Origin: Streptomyces erythrochromogenes | GTDB taxonomy: Bacteria > Actinomycetota > Actinomycetes > Streptomycetales > Streptomycetaceae | Length of the DNA stretch: 64,000 nt | Assembly (NCBI RefSeq): GCF_036170895.1 | Contig: NZ_CP108036.1 | Coordinates: forward strand, 7,661,501 to 7,725,500 | Direction: 5' to 3' | Part shown: positions 44,873 through 53,950 of the stretch, piece after piece | Numbering within the stretch: the stretch's first letter is position 1 | Layout of the letters: the number at the start of each line of letters is the position of its first letter | The notes under the pieces: generated by a model | Database searches by the model: none | What the model was told of the DNA's origin: nothing | The model's input: only the letters and a program-made list of their open reading frames with translations | Program-made: the position numbers and the translations under genes

Positions 44873-45891
44873 TGCCGCTGCTCGAATACGACGCGCTCAG
44901 CGTCACCCTGCCCGCCACGGCCCGGCCGATCCTGGACGGCATCGACCTGCGGGTCGGCGCCGGCGAAGTCGTCGCCCTCGTCGGCGAGTCCGGCTCGGGC
45001 AAGTCGGTCACCGCCCGCGCCGCCCTCGGCCTGTTCCCCGCCGGTGCCGACGTCACGGGCCAGGTGAGCGTCGCCGGCACCGGCCTCGTCGGCGCCGACG
45101 CCGCGAGCCTGCGCGACGTACGCACCGCCAAGGCCGCGATGATCTACCAGGATCCCCGCGCCGCCATCAACCCCGTACGCCGCGTGGGGGACTTCCTCAC
45201 CGAGCCGCTGCGCCTGGCCCACGGCTGGTCCAGGACCCGGGCCGCGGCCCGGGCGGCCGAACTGCTCGACGCGGTCGGCCTGCCCGACCCTGCCCGGCAC
45301 CTGAACCAGTACCCGCACGAGCTGTCCGGCGGCATGCTGCAGCGCGTGGTGATCGCCGCCGCCCTCACCACCGAACCACGGCTCCTGCTCTGCGACGAAC
45401 CCACCACCGCCCTCGACGTCAGCACCCAGGCCGAGATCCTCGCCGTCCTGGGCCGGCTCCAGCGCGAACGCGGCCTCGGCCTGCTCCTGATCACCCACGA
45501 CATCGAGCTCGCGGCCGCCGTCAGCGACCGGATCTACGTGATGTACGCGGGCAGGATCGTCGAGACGGGGCCCGTCGGAGAGCTCTTCGCCGCACCCCGC
45601 CACCCGTACACCGCGGGCCTGCTCGGCTCCTCCCCGCCCCTGCACGGTCCGCTCGCCCGCCTCACCCCCATCCCCGGCGCCCCCATGGGCCTCCTGGAGT
45701 CCGCCCCGGGATGCGCCTTCGCACCCCGCTGCCGGTTCGCCGAGCCGGGCCGCTGCGACCGGTCCGCACCCCGGCCGGAGCGGCACGGGCCGGCCGAGGT
45801 GTCCTGCCACCGCACCGCCGAACTGCCCTCGACCCGGGCGGAGCCGCCGTCTGGGGCGGCTTCCCTCGCGTCCTGCAAGGAGGACCGTTGA
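44872..45891 (+). CDS. ABC transporter ATP-binding protein, DppD type
   Basis: A 339-aa ATPase. Walker A is GESGSGKS, the signature is ELSGGMLQRV, Walker B is LLLCDEPTTALD, and the H-loop is LITHD. The C-terminal oligopeptide/dipeptide domain carries the iron-sulfur-like Cys cluster (GCAFAPRCRFAEPGRCDRS, then SCHRT). It is complete and typical in length. Confidence 0.95.
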   Translation: MPLLEYDALSVTLPATARPILDGIDLRVGAGEVVALVGESGSGKSVTARAALGLFPAGADVTGQVSVAGTGLVGADAASLRDVRTAKAAMIYQDPRAAINPVRRVGDFLTEPLRLAHGWSRTRAAARAAELLDAVGLPDPARHLNQYPHELSGGMLQRVVIAAALTTEPRLLLCDEPTTALDVSTQAEILAVLGRLQRERGLGLLLITHDIELAAAVSDRIYVMYAGRIVETGPVGELFAAPRHPYTAGLLGSSPPLHGPLARLTPIPGAPMGLLESAPGCAFAPRCRFAEPGRCDRSAPRPERHGPAEVSCHRTAELPSTRAEPPSGAASLASCKEDR

Positions 45892-46736
45892 CCACCGACC
45901 CCACCCCCGCACTCCTCGAGGTCAGCGGCCTGCGCAAGGCCTACCGCACGGGCGGCACCGAGGTCGTCGCCGTCGACGACCTCTCCTTCACCCTCCGGCC
46001 CGGCGGCGCCCTCGGTATCGTCGGCGAATCCGGATCCGGGAAGACCACCACCGCCAGAATGCTCATCGGCCTCGAACGCCCCGACGCGGGCCGGATCCTC
46101 GTACAGGGCCGGCCGCTGGCCGACTCCGTACGCGGGAAGACGGCGCGGCTGGCCCGGGCCAAGGCCGTTCAGATCGTCTTCCAGGACCCCTACCTCTCCC
46201 TGGACGCCCGGATGGGCATCGGCGCGACGATCGACGGCGTGCTGAGGCTGCACGGCTCCCGCGACCCCGCCGCCCGGGCGGCCCGGGTCCGGGAGCTGCT
46301 GGCCCAAGTGGGCCTGGGGGACCGGGAGGCGGCCGCCCTGCCCCGCCACCTCTCGGGCGGACAGCGCCAGCGCGCCGCGATCGCCCGGGCCCTCGCGGTC
46401 GAACCCGCCGTCCTCGTGCTCGACGAGGCGGTGTCCGCCCTCGACGTGTCCGTGCAGGCACAGGTCCTCAACCTGCTGGCGGACATCCGGCGCGACACCG
46501 GCATCGGGCTGGTCTTCGTCAGCCACGACCTTGCGGTGGTCCGCTACGTATGCGACGAGGCCCTCGTCATGTACCGGGGCCGGACACTGGAGCACCGCCC
46601 GGTCGCCGAACTCCTCGCCGAGCCCCGCGACCCGTACACCCGGCTGCTGCTGGCGTCGGTGCCCCGCCCGGGCTGGGACCCCGACTCGATCAGCTCGCGC
46701 CGGCGGGCCCTCGACCCGAAGCGCCTTCCGGCGTAG
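45888..46736 (+). CDS. ABC transporter ATP-binding protein, DppF type
   Basis: A 282-aa ATPase. Walker A is GESGSGKTTTARML, the signature is HLSGGQRQRA, Walker B is VLVLDEAVSALD, and the H-loop is VSHD. The start is taken as TTG 45888: it overlaps the previous stop (TTGA), sits 4 nt after a near-perfect AAGGAGG, and yields the usual N-terminus. It lacks the long Cys-containing tail of its partner. It is the last gene of the transporter operon. Confidence 0.93.
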   Translation: MTTDPTPALLEVSGLRKAYRTGGTEVVAVDDLSFTLRPGGALGIVGESGSGKTTTARMLIGLERPDAGRILVQGRPLADSVRGKTARLARAKAVQIVFQDPYLSLDARMGIGATIDGVLRLHGSRDPAARAARVRELLAQVGLGDREAAALPRHLSGGQRQRAAIARALAVEPAVLVLDEAVSALDVSVQAQVLNLLADIRRDTGIGLVFVSHDLAVVRYVCDEALVMYRGRTLEHRPVAELLAEPRDPYTRLLLASVPRPGWDPDSISSRRRALDPKRLPA

Positions 46737-46901
46737 GCCGGGAAACGCCGGGCGAACGCCGTCGGAACGCCGGATGACGGGAGTACGGCGTCCCAGGGGG
46801 GTCGCGCAGGCATCCGTTCGGGGGATTCGGGGCGTCCGGCGCACCCGGAAGCCGGCCGCGTGCTCCACGATCGGCGGGTGCAACCCCGGAGGGAGGACCC
46901 C

Positions 46902-47696
46902 ATGAGCACCCCGTTCGCGTCCGCCGCCCCCTACTACGCCCGCTACCGGCCCCCGTACCCGCGGGAGTTCCACACCCTGCTCGCGGACCGCTTCGCGCTC
47001 GACGGCTCCCAGACCGTTCTGGACCTCGGCGCCGGCCCCGGCACGCTCGGCCTGTCCGTGGCCCCCCTGGCCGACCACGTGTACGCCGTCGACCCGGAGC
47101 CGGCGATGCTCGCCGAGGGGGCCCGGCTCGCCGCGGACCGCGGCATCACGAACATCTCGTGGCTGCGCGGCGACGACGCCTGCATCACCCGGCTGTGCCT
47201 GCCCCGGATCGACCTGTGCGTCATCGGCAGGGCCTTCCGCCGGATGGACCGCGGGCGGGTGCTCGCCGACCTCGACGAGGTGCTCGCGCCCCGGGGCGGG
47301 GTCGCCGTGGTCGAGTCCCTGTACCGGCCCGGCGACCCGCGGGCGGCCTGGCTCACCGTGGTGGAGGAGGTACGCGAACGCTTCCTCGGACCCGGCCGGC
47401 CCGGGCAGTCCGGGCAGTCCGACCGGGACGACTGGGGTGAACTGGTCGACTGCCTTGCGAAGTCGCCGCTCTCCCGCGTCGAGACCCACCAGTGGGACCA
47501 GCCCGTCCGCCACACCGTGGACGAGGTGATCGGCCTCCAGCTCTCCTTCTCCTCGTCCGGCCCGGACCAGCTGGGCGACCGCATGGCCGCCTTCGAGACG
47601 GAGCTGCGCCGGGCCCTGCTCGACCACGACCCCCGCGGCACGTACGCCCGGACCCTCCGCATCGGGGCCGCCGTCGCCACCAGGCCCCGGCGCTGA
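46902..47696 (+). CDS. Class I SAM-dependent methyltransferase
   Basis: A 264-aa methyltransferase. The leader AAPYYARYRPPYPREFHTLL is common in the UbiE/small-molecule group. Motif I is VLDLGAGPGTLGLSVAP, and motif II contains YAVDPEPAMLAEG. A GGAGGGAGGA ribosome binding site precedes ATG 46902. The substrate is unknown. It stands alone between the transporter and a convergent reductase. Confidence 0.9.
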   Translation: MSTPFASAAPYYARYRPPYPREFHTLLADRFALDGSQTVLDLGAGPGTLGLSVAPLADHVYAVDPEPAMLAEGARLAADRGITNISWLRGDDACITRLCLPRIDLCVIGRAFRRMDRGRVLADLDEVLAPRGGVAVVESLYRPGDPRAAWLTVVEEVRERFLGPGRPGQSGQSDRDDWGELVDCLAKSPLSRVETHQWDQPVRHTVDEVIGLQLSFSSSGPDQLGDRMAAFETELRRALLDHDPRGTYARTLRIGAAVATRPRR

Positions 47697-47708
47697 ATCC
47701 CGCCCGGC

Positions 47709-48698
47709 CTAGCGACCGAGCGCGGCGAGGAGTTCGCGTTCGCGGCCGGTGCTCAGGCCGGCCCGGCGGGAGCGGTCCAGGCCCTGGCCGCGCTCCCACT
47801 CCAAGAGGTCCGCGAGCATCTCCGCACGCGGCCGGTGCCGCAGCCCGGCCGCGCGCGCCGCGGCTCCGCTGCGGGCGCAGAAGCCCGCCCACTGCGGGTC
47901 CGGCATCCACATGGCCAGCGACTCCGGCCCCATGAACGGCGCGACCTCCCGGTCCAGGAGCCACTGCGGGTCAGCCTCCGCGACGTCCCCGGTGTGGCCA
48001 CCCACGCGGCGCGACAGGTCGACCCACTCGTCGAACGGCACGACGGGCCCCACGGCGTCGAAGGTCCCGACCGTTCCCTCCTGCGCGAGGTCCAGCATCC
48101 AGCCCGCGAGATCGTGTACGTCCACCACCTGTGTCGGCAGGCCGGGGGAGTGCGGTACGAGCATGGGCTGGTCCACCGTGCGGGCGGCACGGGCCACCCA
48201 GTACCCCGAGCGCCCGGTGTGGTCTCCCGGACCGCCGATCAGGCCGGCCCGGGCGACGACGAGACGGTCGCCGACCGCCGCGCGCACCGCGGCCTCGCAG
48301 GCTACCTTGGCCTCCCCGTACTCCTCCCGCCCCACGTACTGTTGCTCGGTGGGCGCCAGGAGCGCCGCCGACTCGTCGGCGCCGACCGCGCCGTGGTCGG
48401 CGTAGGCGCTGACGGACGACACGTACGTCCAGTGCCGGGTCCGATCCGCCAGCGCCACGAGCGCGTCGCGGACGAACGCCGGCTGCCAGGACACCTCCAG
48501 CACGGCGTCCCAGTCGCGGTCCACGAGCCCGGCGTAGGCGGACCGGTCCTTCCGGTCGGCCGCCACCAGCCGCGCACCGGGCACCACTTCCCCGCTCTCG
48601 CCGCGCGCCAGGCACGTCACGTCGTGCCCGCGTCCCACCGCCTGCCGAGTGATCTCACGGCCCAGCCACGCGGTCCCGCCCAGTATCAGAAGATCCAT
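47709..48698 (-). CDS. NAD-dependent epimerase/dehydratase-like protein
   Basis: A 329-aa extended-SDR Rossmann protein. The nucleotide loop is [17 protein letters not shown] at the N-terminus. [13 protein letters not shown] segment carries the Tyr-xxx-Lys catalytic pair. The C-terminal half binds substrate and is followed by a basic tail. ATG 48698 starts directly before the first beta strand. Reductase or isomerase activity cannot be specified from sequence. Confidence 0.85.
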   Translation of the reverse strand: MDLLILGGTAWLGREITRQAVGRGHDVTCLARGESGEVVPGARLVAADRKDRSAYAGLVDRDWDAVLEVSWQPAFVRDALVALADRTRHWTYVSSVSAYADHGAVGADESAALLAPTEQQYVGREEYGEAKVACEAAVRAAVGDRLVVARAGLIGGPGDHTGRSGYWVARAARTVDQPMLVPHSPGLPTQVVDVHDLAGWMLDLAQEGTVGTFDAVGPVVPFDEWVDLSRRVGGHTGDVAEADPQWLLDREVAPFMGPESLAMWMPDPQWAGFCARSGAAARAAGLRHRPRAEMLADLLEWERGQGLDRSRRAGLSTGRERELLAALGR

Positions 48699-48776
48699 CC
48701 GCCCACCCCAGCACACCGTCGCCGCGACCGCGACCCCGGTTCGCGGTCGGCGAAGGACGGAGGGCCCGCCCCGGCC

Positions 48777-49283
48777 TCACAGGTCGCGCCGCATGCACAC
48801 GCGGGGCCACCGGTCCAGGCCGTGTGCGGTCTCGCGCGCGCGGATCTCCCGCAGGCCGGGAGTGAGCGCGTCCTCGCCGAGGGCGCGGAAGCCGCAGCGG
48901 AGGTAGTACGGGGCGTTCCACGGGACGTCGGTGAAGGTGGTGAGCGTCAGCGCGGGCACGCCCTCGCCCACCGCGATCGTCGCCAGGTGCTCCAGCAGGG
49001 ACCTGCCGATGCCGCGGCGGGCGTGGTCCGGGTGCACGGACACCTGCTCGACGTGGAGGTTGCCCTCCACGCGTTCGGCGATCAGATAGGCGACCGGGGT
49101 GTCGGCCCCGTCCACCGCCACCCAGGCGAGCCCCGCCTCCCGGTAGGGGGCGAGCTCGCCGAGCGCCAGCGGCTCGTCGTCGGCGATCTCCGGCATGCCG
49201 ATGTCCCGGAAGCAGCGCCCGGCTTCCCTCTCGATGTCCTGGAGGGCGGTCAGTTCGTCCGGATGTACCACGCGTACAGGCAT
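48777..49283 (-). CDS. GNAT-family N-acetyltransferase
   Basis: A 168-aa acetyltransferase. The acetyl-CoA pyrophosphate loop is in QVSVHPDHARRGIGRSLLEHL, and WNAPYYLRCGFRALGE is the usual C-terminal motif. ATG 49283 gives a compact domain. The acceptor substrate is unknown. Confidence 0.9.
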   Translation of the reverse strand: MPVRVVHPDELTALQDIEREAGRCFRDIGMPEIADDEPLALGELAPYREAGLAWVAVDGADTPVAYLIAERVEGNLHVEQVSVHPDHARRGIGRSLLEHLATIAVGEGVPALTLTTFTDVPWNAPYYLRCGFRALGEDALTPGLREIRARETAHGLDRWPRVCMRRDL

Positions 49284-49445
49284 GCGGTCATTGTCCGCAC
49301 GGAGCCGCCCGGGGGCACGCGGGTTTCCGCGGTCCCGTCCGGTCGCGGCGGTGTGTGCTCCGTACGAGTTCACTTCCGGTGCCCGTTCGGCCCCAGGGGC
49401 GAGCACATGATCATCAGGTTGGCTCTCCATCGGTTTGATACGGCT

Positions 49446-50888
49446 ATGCCACGAATGCGACGGACACAACCGACCAAGGCGTGGGGCGCGGTGGCTGCGG
49501 TGACGGGGGCCATGCTGGTCGTCGCCGCAGCGCCCGGCAGAGCGCCCGATGCGGACACCGCGGACGCGAAACCGGGGGGCCGCCCGCGGGAAGCGGCGGT
49601 CACCCTGCTGGTGGGGAGAGTGCTGGAGGGGGCCCACGGGGCCGGTGAAGGGCGGTGCGCGGCCCGGGTGTTCCGGCGCGGGCTGTGCGACGGCTGGCAG
49701 GAGCAGCGGGTACGGGCCACCACGCGCGGGGTGGGATCCGTACTCGCGGAGCCCGCCGTCGCCGACGCCGCCTGGGCGGAGGCGCTGCCCACCGACGCCG
49801 GCGGGCCCCTGGAGATCACGCTCACCGAACCGGGCCGCATCACGGACGTGACCGTGCACGACGGGCACGGCCGCCACCTCTCCGGTGAACTCGGCCCGCA
49901 CGGTGACCGCTGGCTGAACACCGAGTCGCTGCGCGCGGGGGAGACGTACACCGTGCGGGTCGGCGCGCAGGACGCGGCCGGCAGCCCGGTCGGCGTGACC
50001 ATGGCCTTCCGGACCGCGCCGCCCGCGGACGGGGGCAGGCTGACCGTCGAGTTCGGGCCGGGCCCCGGTACGTACGGAGCCGGGGAGATCGTGACGGCCG
50101 CCCTCAGCAGGCCCGTCCCCGCCGACGACCCCGTGGCGCGCGCCCGGCTGGAGCAGGCGCTGGAGGTGACCTCGGAGCCGCATGTGGAGGGCGCCTGGCA
50201 CTGGGTCGACGGGTCGACCCTGCACTTCCGGCCCCGTACGTACTGGCCCGCGCACACGGTGGTGCGCGTCCGCAGCGGCCTCGACGGGGTCGAGGTCGGG
50301 GACCACGCCTACGGCGGTCCCTCCGAGGACCTGCAGTTCACCATCGGCGACCGGATCGAGGCCGTCACCGACTCCGCCACCCACCGGATGACCGTACGCC
50401 GCAACGGACGCGTCATCCGGACGATCCCGGTCACCACCGGCAAGGAGGGGTTCAGGACCCGCAGCGGCATCAAGGTCGTCCTGCGCAAGGAGTCCAAGGT
50501 CCGCATGCGCGGCGACACCGTCGGCATCAAGCGCGGCACCAAGGAGTTCTACGACCTGCCCGTCTCCTACGCGACACGGGTCACCTGGAGCGGCGAGTAC
50601 ATCCACGCCGCGCCCTGGTCGGTCGAGGCGCAGGGCGAGGAGAACGTCAGCCACGGCTGCACGGGCATGAGCACCGAGAACGCCGCCTGGTTCTTCGAGA
50701 CGGTCCGCGAGGGCGACATCGTGGAGGTGGTCAACAGCGGCGGAGAGAAGATGGCCCCCTTCGACAACGGCTTCGGCGACTGGAACGTGGACTGGCGCAG
50801 CTGGCTGGCCGGCAGCGCGCTCGCCAAGCTGGACGCGGCCCCGCCCGCGTCACCGCCCACCCCGTCCCGCCTGCACCCCACCACCTGA
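49446..50888 (+). CDS. L,D-transpeptidase with Ig-like domains (YkuD)
   Basis: A 480-aa exported cell-wall cross-linking enzyme. A basic N-terminus and hydrophobic run (WGAVAAVTGAMLVVAAAPG) form a signal peptide or anchor. Two Ig-like domains follow (about 70-290). The YkuD domain occupies about 290-440 with YIHAAPWS and SHGCTGMS, the catalytic Cys being near 405. It makes 3-3 peptidoglycan cross-links or anchors proteins. ATG 49407 is an alternative start that would add 13 residues. Confidence 0.92.
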   Translation: MPRMRRTQPTKAWGAVAAVTGAMLVVAAAPGRAPDADTADAKPGGRPREAAVTLLVGRVLEGAHGAGEGRCAARVFRRGLCDGWQEQRVRATTRGVGSVLAEPAVADAAWAEALPTDAGGPLEITLTEPGRITDVTVHDGHGRHLSGELGPHGDRWLNTESLRAGETYTVRVGAQDAAGSPVGVTMAFRTAPPADGGRLTVEFGPGPGTYGAGEIVTAALSRPVPADDPVARARLEQALEVTSEPHVEGAWHWVDGSTLHFRPRTYWPAHTVVRVRSGLDGVEVGDHAYGGPSEDLQFTIGDRIEAVTDSATHRMTVRRNGRVIRTIPVTTGKEGFRTRSGIKVVLRKESKVRMRGDTVGIKRGTKEFYDLPVSYATRVTWSGEYIHAAPWSVEAQGEENVSHGCTGMSTENAAWFFETVREGDIVEVVNSGGEKMAPFDNGFGDWNVDWRSWLAGSALAKLDAAPPASPPTPSRLHPTT

Positions 50889-50927
50889 CCGGGGCAGCCG
50901 GCGCCCGGCCTGGCTTACGATCACCAC

Positions 50928-51620
50928 ATGATCAGAGGAGTGATGTTCGACTTCTCCGGCACGCTGCTGCGCATCGAGTCGACCGAGGACTGGCTCGGCG
51001 CGGGCCTGGCGGCGACCGGCATCCGGCTGTCCGACGAGGAGTTCCGCGAGACGGCGGGGCGGCTGACGGAGTACGGCGCCCTGCCGGGCGGCGGCGCGCC
51101 TCGGCGCATTCCCGCCCACCTCGAAGCCCTGTGGCGCGAACGGGACGTGAGTGCCGGTCAGCACCGGGCGGCCTACGGCGGCCTGGCGCTGGCGTCCGGC
51201 CTGCCGGCGCCGGAGCTGGCCGGGGCGCTCTACGACCGCCACATGAGCCCCGCCGCCTGGCGGCCCTACCCGGACACCGCACCGACGCTGCGCGAACTGC
51301 GGCGACGGGGCATCCCGGTGGCCGTGGTGAGCAACATCGGATGGGACCTGCGGCCGATCTTCCGCACGCACGGCCTGGACGAGCTGGTCGACGCCTACGT
51401 GCTCTCCTACGAGCTGGGCGTCCAGAAGCCCGACCCGCTGATCTTCCGGACCGCCTGCGACGCGCTCGGCCTGCCGCCCGCCGAGGTGCTGATGGTCGGC
51501 GACGACCGCACCGCGGACGGCGGCGCCGCGGCGCTCGGCTGCCCGGTGCACTTCGTCGACCACCGGCCGGTCGACCGGCGGCCGAACGGCCTCACACCGC
51601 TCCTGGACCTGCTGGGGTAG
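50928..51620 (+). CDS. HAD-superfamily hydrolase with variant motif I
   Basis: A 230-aa HAD protein. Motif I is FDFSGTLL, in which the second Asp of the usual DxDGT is Ser. Motif II is VVSNIG, motif III KPDPLIF and motif IV VGDDRTAD. The nucleophile Asp is present, but the general acid/base Asp used by HAD phosphatases is not, so ordinary phosphatase activity may be weak or replaced. It ends 29 bp inside the convergent zinc-finger-like gene. Confidence 0.88.
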   Translation: MIRGVMFDFSGTLLRIESTEDWLGAGLAATGIRLSDEEFRETAGRLTEYGALPGGGAPRRIPAHLEALWRERDVSAGQHRAAYGGLALASGLPAPELAGALYDRHMSPAAWRPYPDTAPTLRELRRRGIPVAVVSNIGWDLRPIFRTHGLDELVDAYVLSYELGVQKPDPLIFRTACDALGLPPAEVLMVGDDRTADGGAAALGCPVHFVDHRPVDRRPNGLTPLLDLLG

Positions 51621-52158
51621 CCGCGGACCCCGGGTCGCCGTCGACGTTCCACCGGGAGGGCAGCGGCCCGTCGCAGAACACGCACACGAAGTCGTCCTCG
51701 CGCACGATGCCGAGCTCCCGGCAGGCGGGGCACCTGCGGAACACCACCTCGTGGGTGTACCCGCCCGGGTGCCCGATCCCGGCCGCGTCCAGCGCGTCCG
51801 CGACGGCCGCCCACGAGACGACGTCGGGGCAGTAGCCGGTCGACTGGTTGCTGACCTCGCCGACCGCCCACGCACCGGACGCCCGGGAGAACCCCATCTC
51901 ACCGGCGGCAAGGACCGGTCCGCCGCCCGCACACACGACGTGCTCGCTGTGGCGCGGGGCGAGCCGCAGCACACCGGCGGTGTCGATGACGAACGTGAAC
52001 GGCTCGGCGAACTCCCGCGCGGGCAGCGCCGAGACCCACGCCCCGAAATCCGCTGCCGACCGGATGCCCCGGCCCCCGCTCCCCGGCCGGACCAGTGCCA
52101 GGGGCCCGGCCGGCCCCACGTACCGGTAGGCCCGGTGGGGGCGCCCTCGTATACCCAT
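51592..52158 (-). CDS. Hypothetical protein with C-terminal zinc-ribbon Cys pairs
   Basis: A 188-aa protein of unknown family. The N-terminal about 125 residues are globular (ADFGAWVSALPAREFAEPFTF; LAPRHSEHVVCAGGGPVLAAG). The C-terminal part has two Cys pairs, CPAC and CVFC, 15 residues apart, consistent with a zinc ribbon. The ATG at 52158 is near the divergent methyltransferase start. It overlaps the HAD gene tail-to-tail by 29 bp. Confidence 0.75.
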   Translation of the reverse strand: MGIRGRPHRAYRYVGPAGPLALVRPGSGGRGIRSAADFGAWVSALPAREFAEPFTFVIDTAGVLRLAPRHSEHVVCAGGGPVLAAGEMGFSRASGAWAVGEVSNQSTGYCPDVVSWAAVADALDAAGIGHPGGYTHEVVFRRCPACRELGIVREDDFVCVFCDGPLPSRWNVDGDPGSAATPAGPGAV

Positions 52159-52213
52159 GGGGGACACCGTAAATGACGCGCGCTCAGGCGGGCTGTGTGC
52201 CATCCTCGGCCCC

Positions 52214-53062
52214 GTGATCGACACCCTGGCGAACGCCGATGACGGGACCGCGCTGAACCGGGCCCTGTGGGACACCCTCGCCCGCGTCCACGGCTCGACG
52301 GCCACCGACCGGTTCTACGACGTCGAGTCCTTCGTCGCGGGACGCGAGACGCTCCACCCGCTCGAACGCGAGCTGGTCGGGGACGTCTCCGGCAAGGACC
52401 TGCTCCACCTCCAGTGCCACTTCGGCATGAACACCCTGAGCTGGGCCCGGCTGGGAGCCCGCGTCACCGGCGTCGACTTCTCGCCGACGGCCGTCGAACG
52501 GGCCCGCCGGCTGGCCGAACGGACCGGCCTGCCCGCCACCTTCGTCGAAGCCGACACCCAGCGGCTGCCCGACAGCCTGGCCGGCCGCTTCGATCTCGTC
52601 GTCGCCACCTACGGGATCCTGTGCTGGATCGGCGACCTCGACGCCTGGATGCGCGGCGCGGCCATGGCGCTCAGGCCGGGCGGGAGCCTTTTCCTCGTGG
52701 ACCTGCACCCGGCCTTCCAGACGGTCGCGACGCTCGAACCGCTCGTCGTCGACTGGCCCTACGGCGGCGGCGAGCCCCACCGCGACACCGTCACCGGGAC
52801 CTACGCCGAACCGGGCCTCAGCCTCCCCGCGCAGGACGTGGTCGAATATCCGCACTCCATCGGGGAGATCGTCACCGCGGCCGCGACCGCCGGCCTGATC
52901 GTGCAGCACCTCGGCGAGCACGTCGCCGCGGAGTTCGACCCGCGCGGCATCCTGCCCCAGGGCCGGGACGGCCTGTACCGGCTGCCGTTCGGGGACTCAC
53001 ACCTCCCCGTCCTGTACTCGCTGCGCGCCCGCGCACCGCATCCGCACACCTGCTCAGCTTGA
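52214..53062 (+). CDS. Class I SAM-dependent methyltransferase
   Basis: A 282-aa methyltransferase. Motif I is LLHLQCHFGMNTLSWARLGA, with the acidic ribose-binding residue in VTGVDFSPTAVE. RFDLVVATYGILCWIGDL is motif IV. GTG 52214 is chosen because upstream starts would run into the divergent neighbour. The substrate is unknown; the long loop after FQTVATLEP suggests a small-molecule enzyme. Confidence 0.9.
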   Translation: MIDTLANADDGTALNRALWDTLARVHGSTATDRFYDVESFVAGRETLHPLERELVGDVSGKDLLHLQCHFGMNTLSWARLGARVTGVDFSPTAVERARRLAERTGLPATFVEADTQRLPDSLAGRFDLVVATYGILCWIGDLDAWMRGAAMALRPGGSLFLVDLHPAFQTVATLEPLVVDWPYGGGEPHRDTVTGTYAEPGLSLPAQDVVEYPHSIGEIVTAAATAGLIVQHLGEHVAAEFDPRGILPQGRDGLYRLPFGDSHLPVLYSLRARAPHPHTCSA

Positions 53063-53124
53063 TCCTCAACCTTGTTCTGGGCCCCTGCCGTTCGGCCCGC
53101 TCGGCCAGTGGCAGAGTGAGCTGC

Positions 53125-53496
53125 ATGATCGGACGCCTGTACACCGTTGTCATCGACTGCCCGGATCCGGATGAACTCGCCGGTTTCTACGAGAAGCTGC
53201 TCTCGCTCTCACGGCAGGCGGACACCGGCGACTACGTCGTGCTCCAGGACGCGGCGGGGACCCCGGTGGTGCTCTTCCAGCGAGTGGACGATTTTCGCGC
53301 GCCGCGTTGGACGGATTCCGAGCGTCCTCAGCAAATGCACCTCGACGTGATGGTCACGAACCTCGATACAGCCGAGGCCCAGGTGCTCGCCCTCGGTGCG
53401 ACGCTGCTGGACGGTTCGGACAAGCCGATCGGTTACCGCGTCCACGAGGACCCCGTCGGCCATCCCTTCTGCCTGATCACCCCCGAGGGAGCCTGA
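53125..53496 (+). CDS. VOC/glyoxalase-like domain protein
   Basis: A 123-aa single VOC domain. It begins IDCPDPDELAGFYEKLLSL, the standard first beta-alpha unit. MHLDVMV carries a metal-ligand-like His, and DPVGHPFCLI closes the second module. No catalytic partner is adjacent. It could be a resistance, isomerase or binding protein. Confidence 0.87.
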   Translation: MIGRLYTVVIDCPDPDELAGFYEKLLSLSRQADTGDYVVLQDAAGTPVVLFQRVDDFRAPRWTDSERPQQMHLDVMVTNLDTAEAQVLALGATLLDGSDKPIGYRVHEDPVGHPFCLITPEGA

Positions 53497-53548
53497 CCCT
53501 GCCGGTGGGGTCCGACGTGGAAATCACTCGAACCGGTCGCTGACTCCT

Positions 53549-53758
53549 GACCGACCTACACAGATCGCGGCCCAGGCCGCCGCCCACGGCATCGACGCCG
53601 ACCGGGTCGTCGCGGAGGTGATGCTCGGCCGCTCCGCCGTGAAACGGCTGATCGAACCGGAGGAGGTGGCCGCCGCCGTCCTGTGGCTCTGCGGCCCCCA
53701 CACCGGCTTCCTCAGCGGCGCCTCGATCCCCCTGGACGGCGGCTGGACCGCGGCCTGA
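53549..53758 (+). pseudogene. C-terminal remnant of an SDR dehydrogenase (3-hydroxybutyrate dehydrogenase-like)
   Basis: About 66 codons match the end of bacterial 3-hydroxybutyrate dehydrogenases: IAAQAAAHGIDADRVVAEVM, then LGRSAVKRLIEPEEVAAAVL, then SGASIPLDGGWTAA and stop. The Rossmann N-terminus and the YxxxK active site are missing, and no start is available. It lies just after the VOC gene. Confidence 0.7.
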
Positions 53759-53950
53759 GCGGTGCGCGCAGCCCGCGCCGGCAGGCGTGCGAAGCCGTGG
53801 CGTGACAAATGTAATGGCCTGTCAAGGTGCTTCTCCTTCCGGAGGTTGATGCCTGATTCGTCCTGGCGGAGGAAGTTCCGCCACCGGCCGTCGCGAAGAA
53901 TCGAGGTGTACCGATCACCGGCCCCACCGGGCCCGCGTCGAGGAGCCGCC

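Noticed and set aside
46740..46790. Three near-identical AACGCCG units after the transporter operon
   Set aside because: Very short and consistent with local GC-rich sequence. No regulator or hairpin is linked to it.
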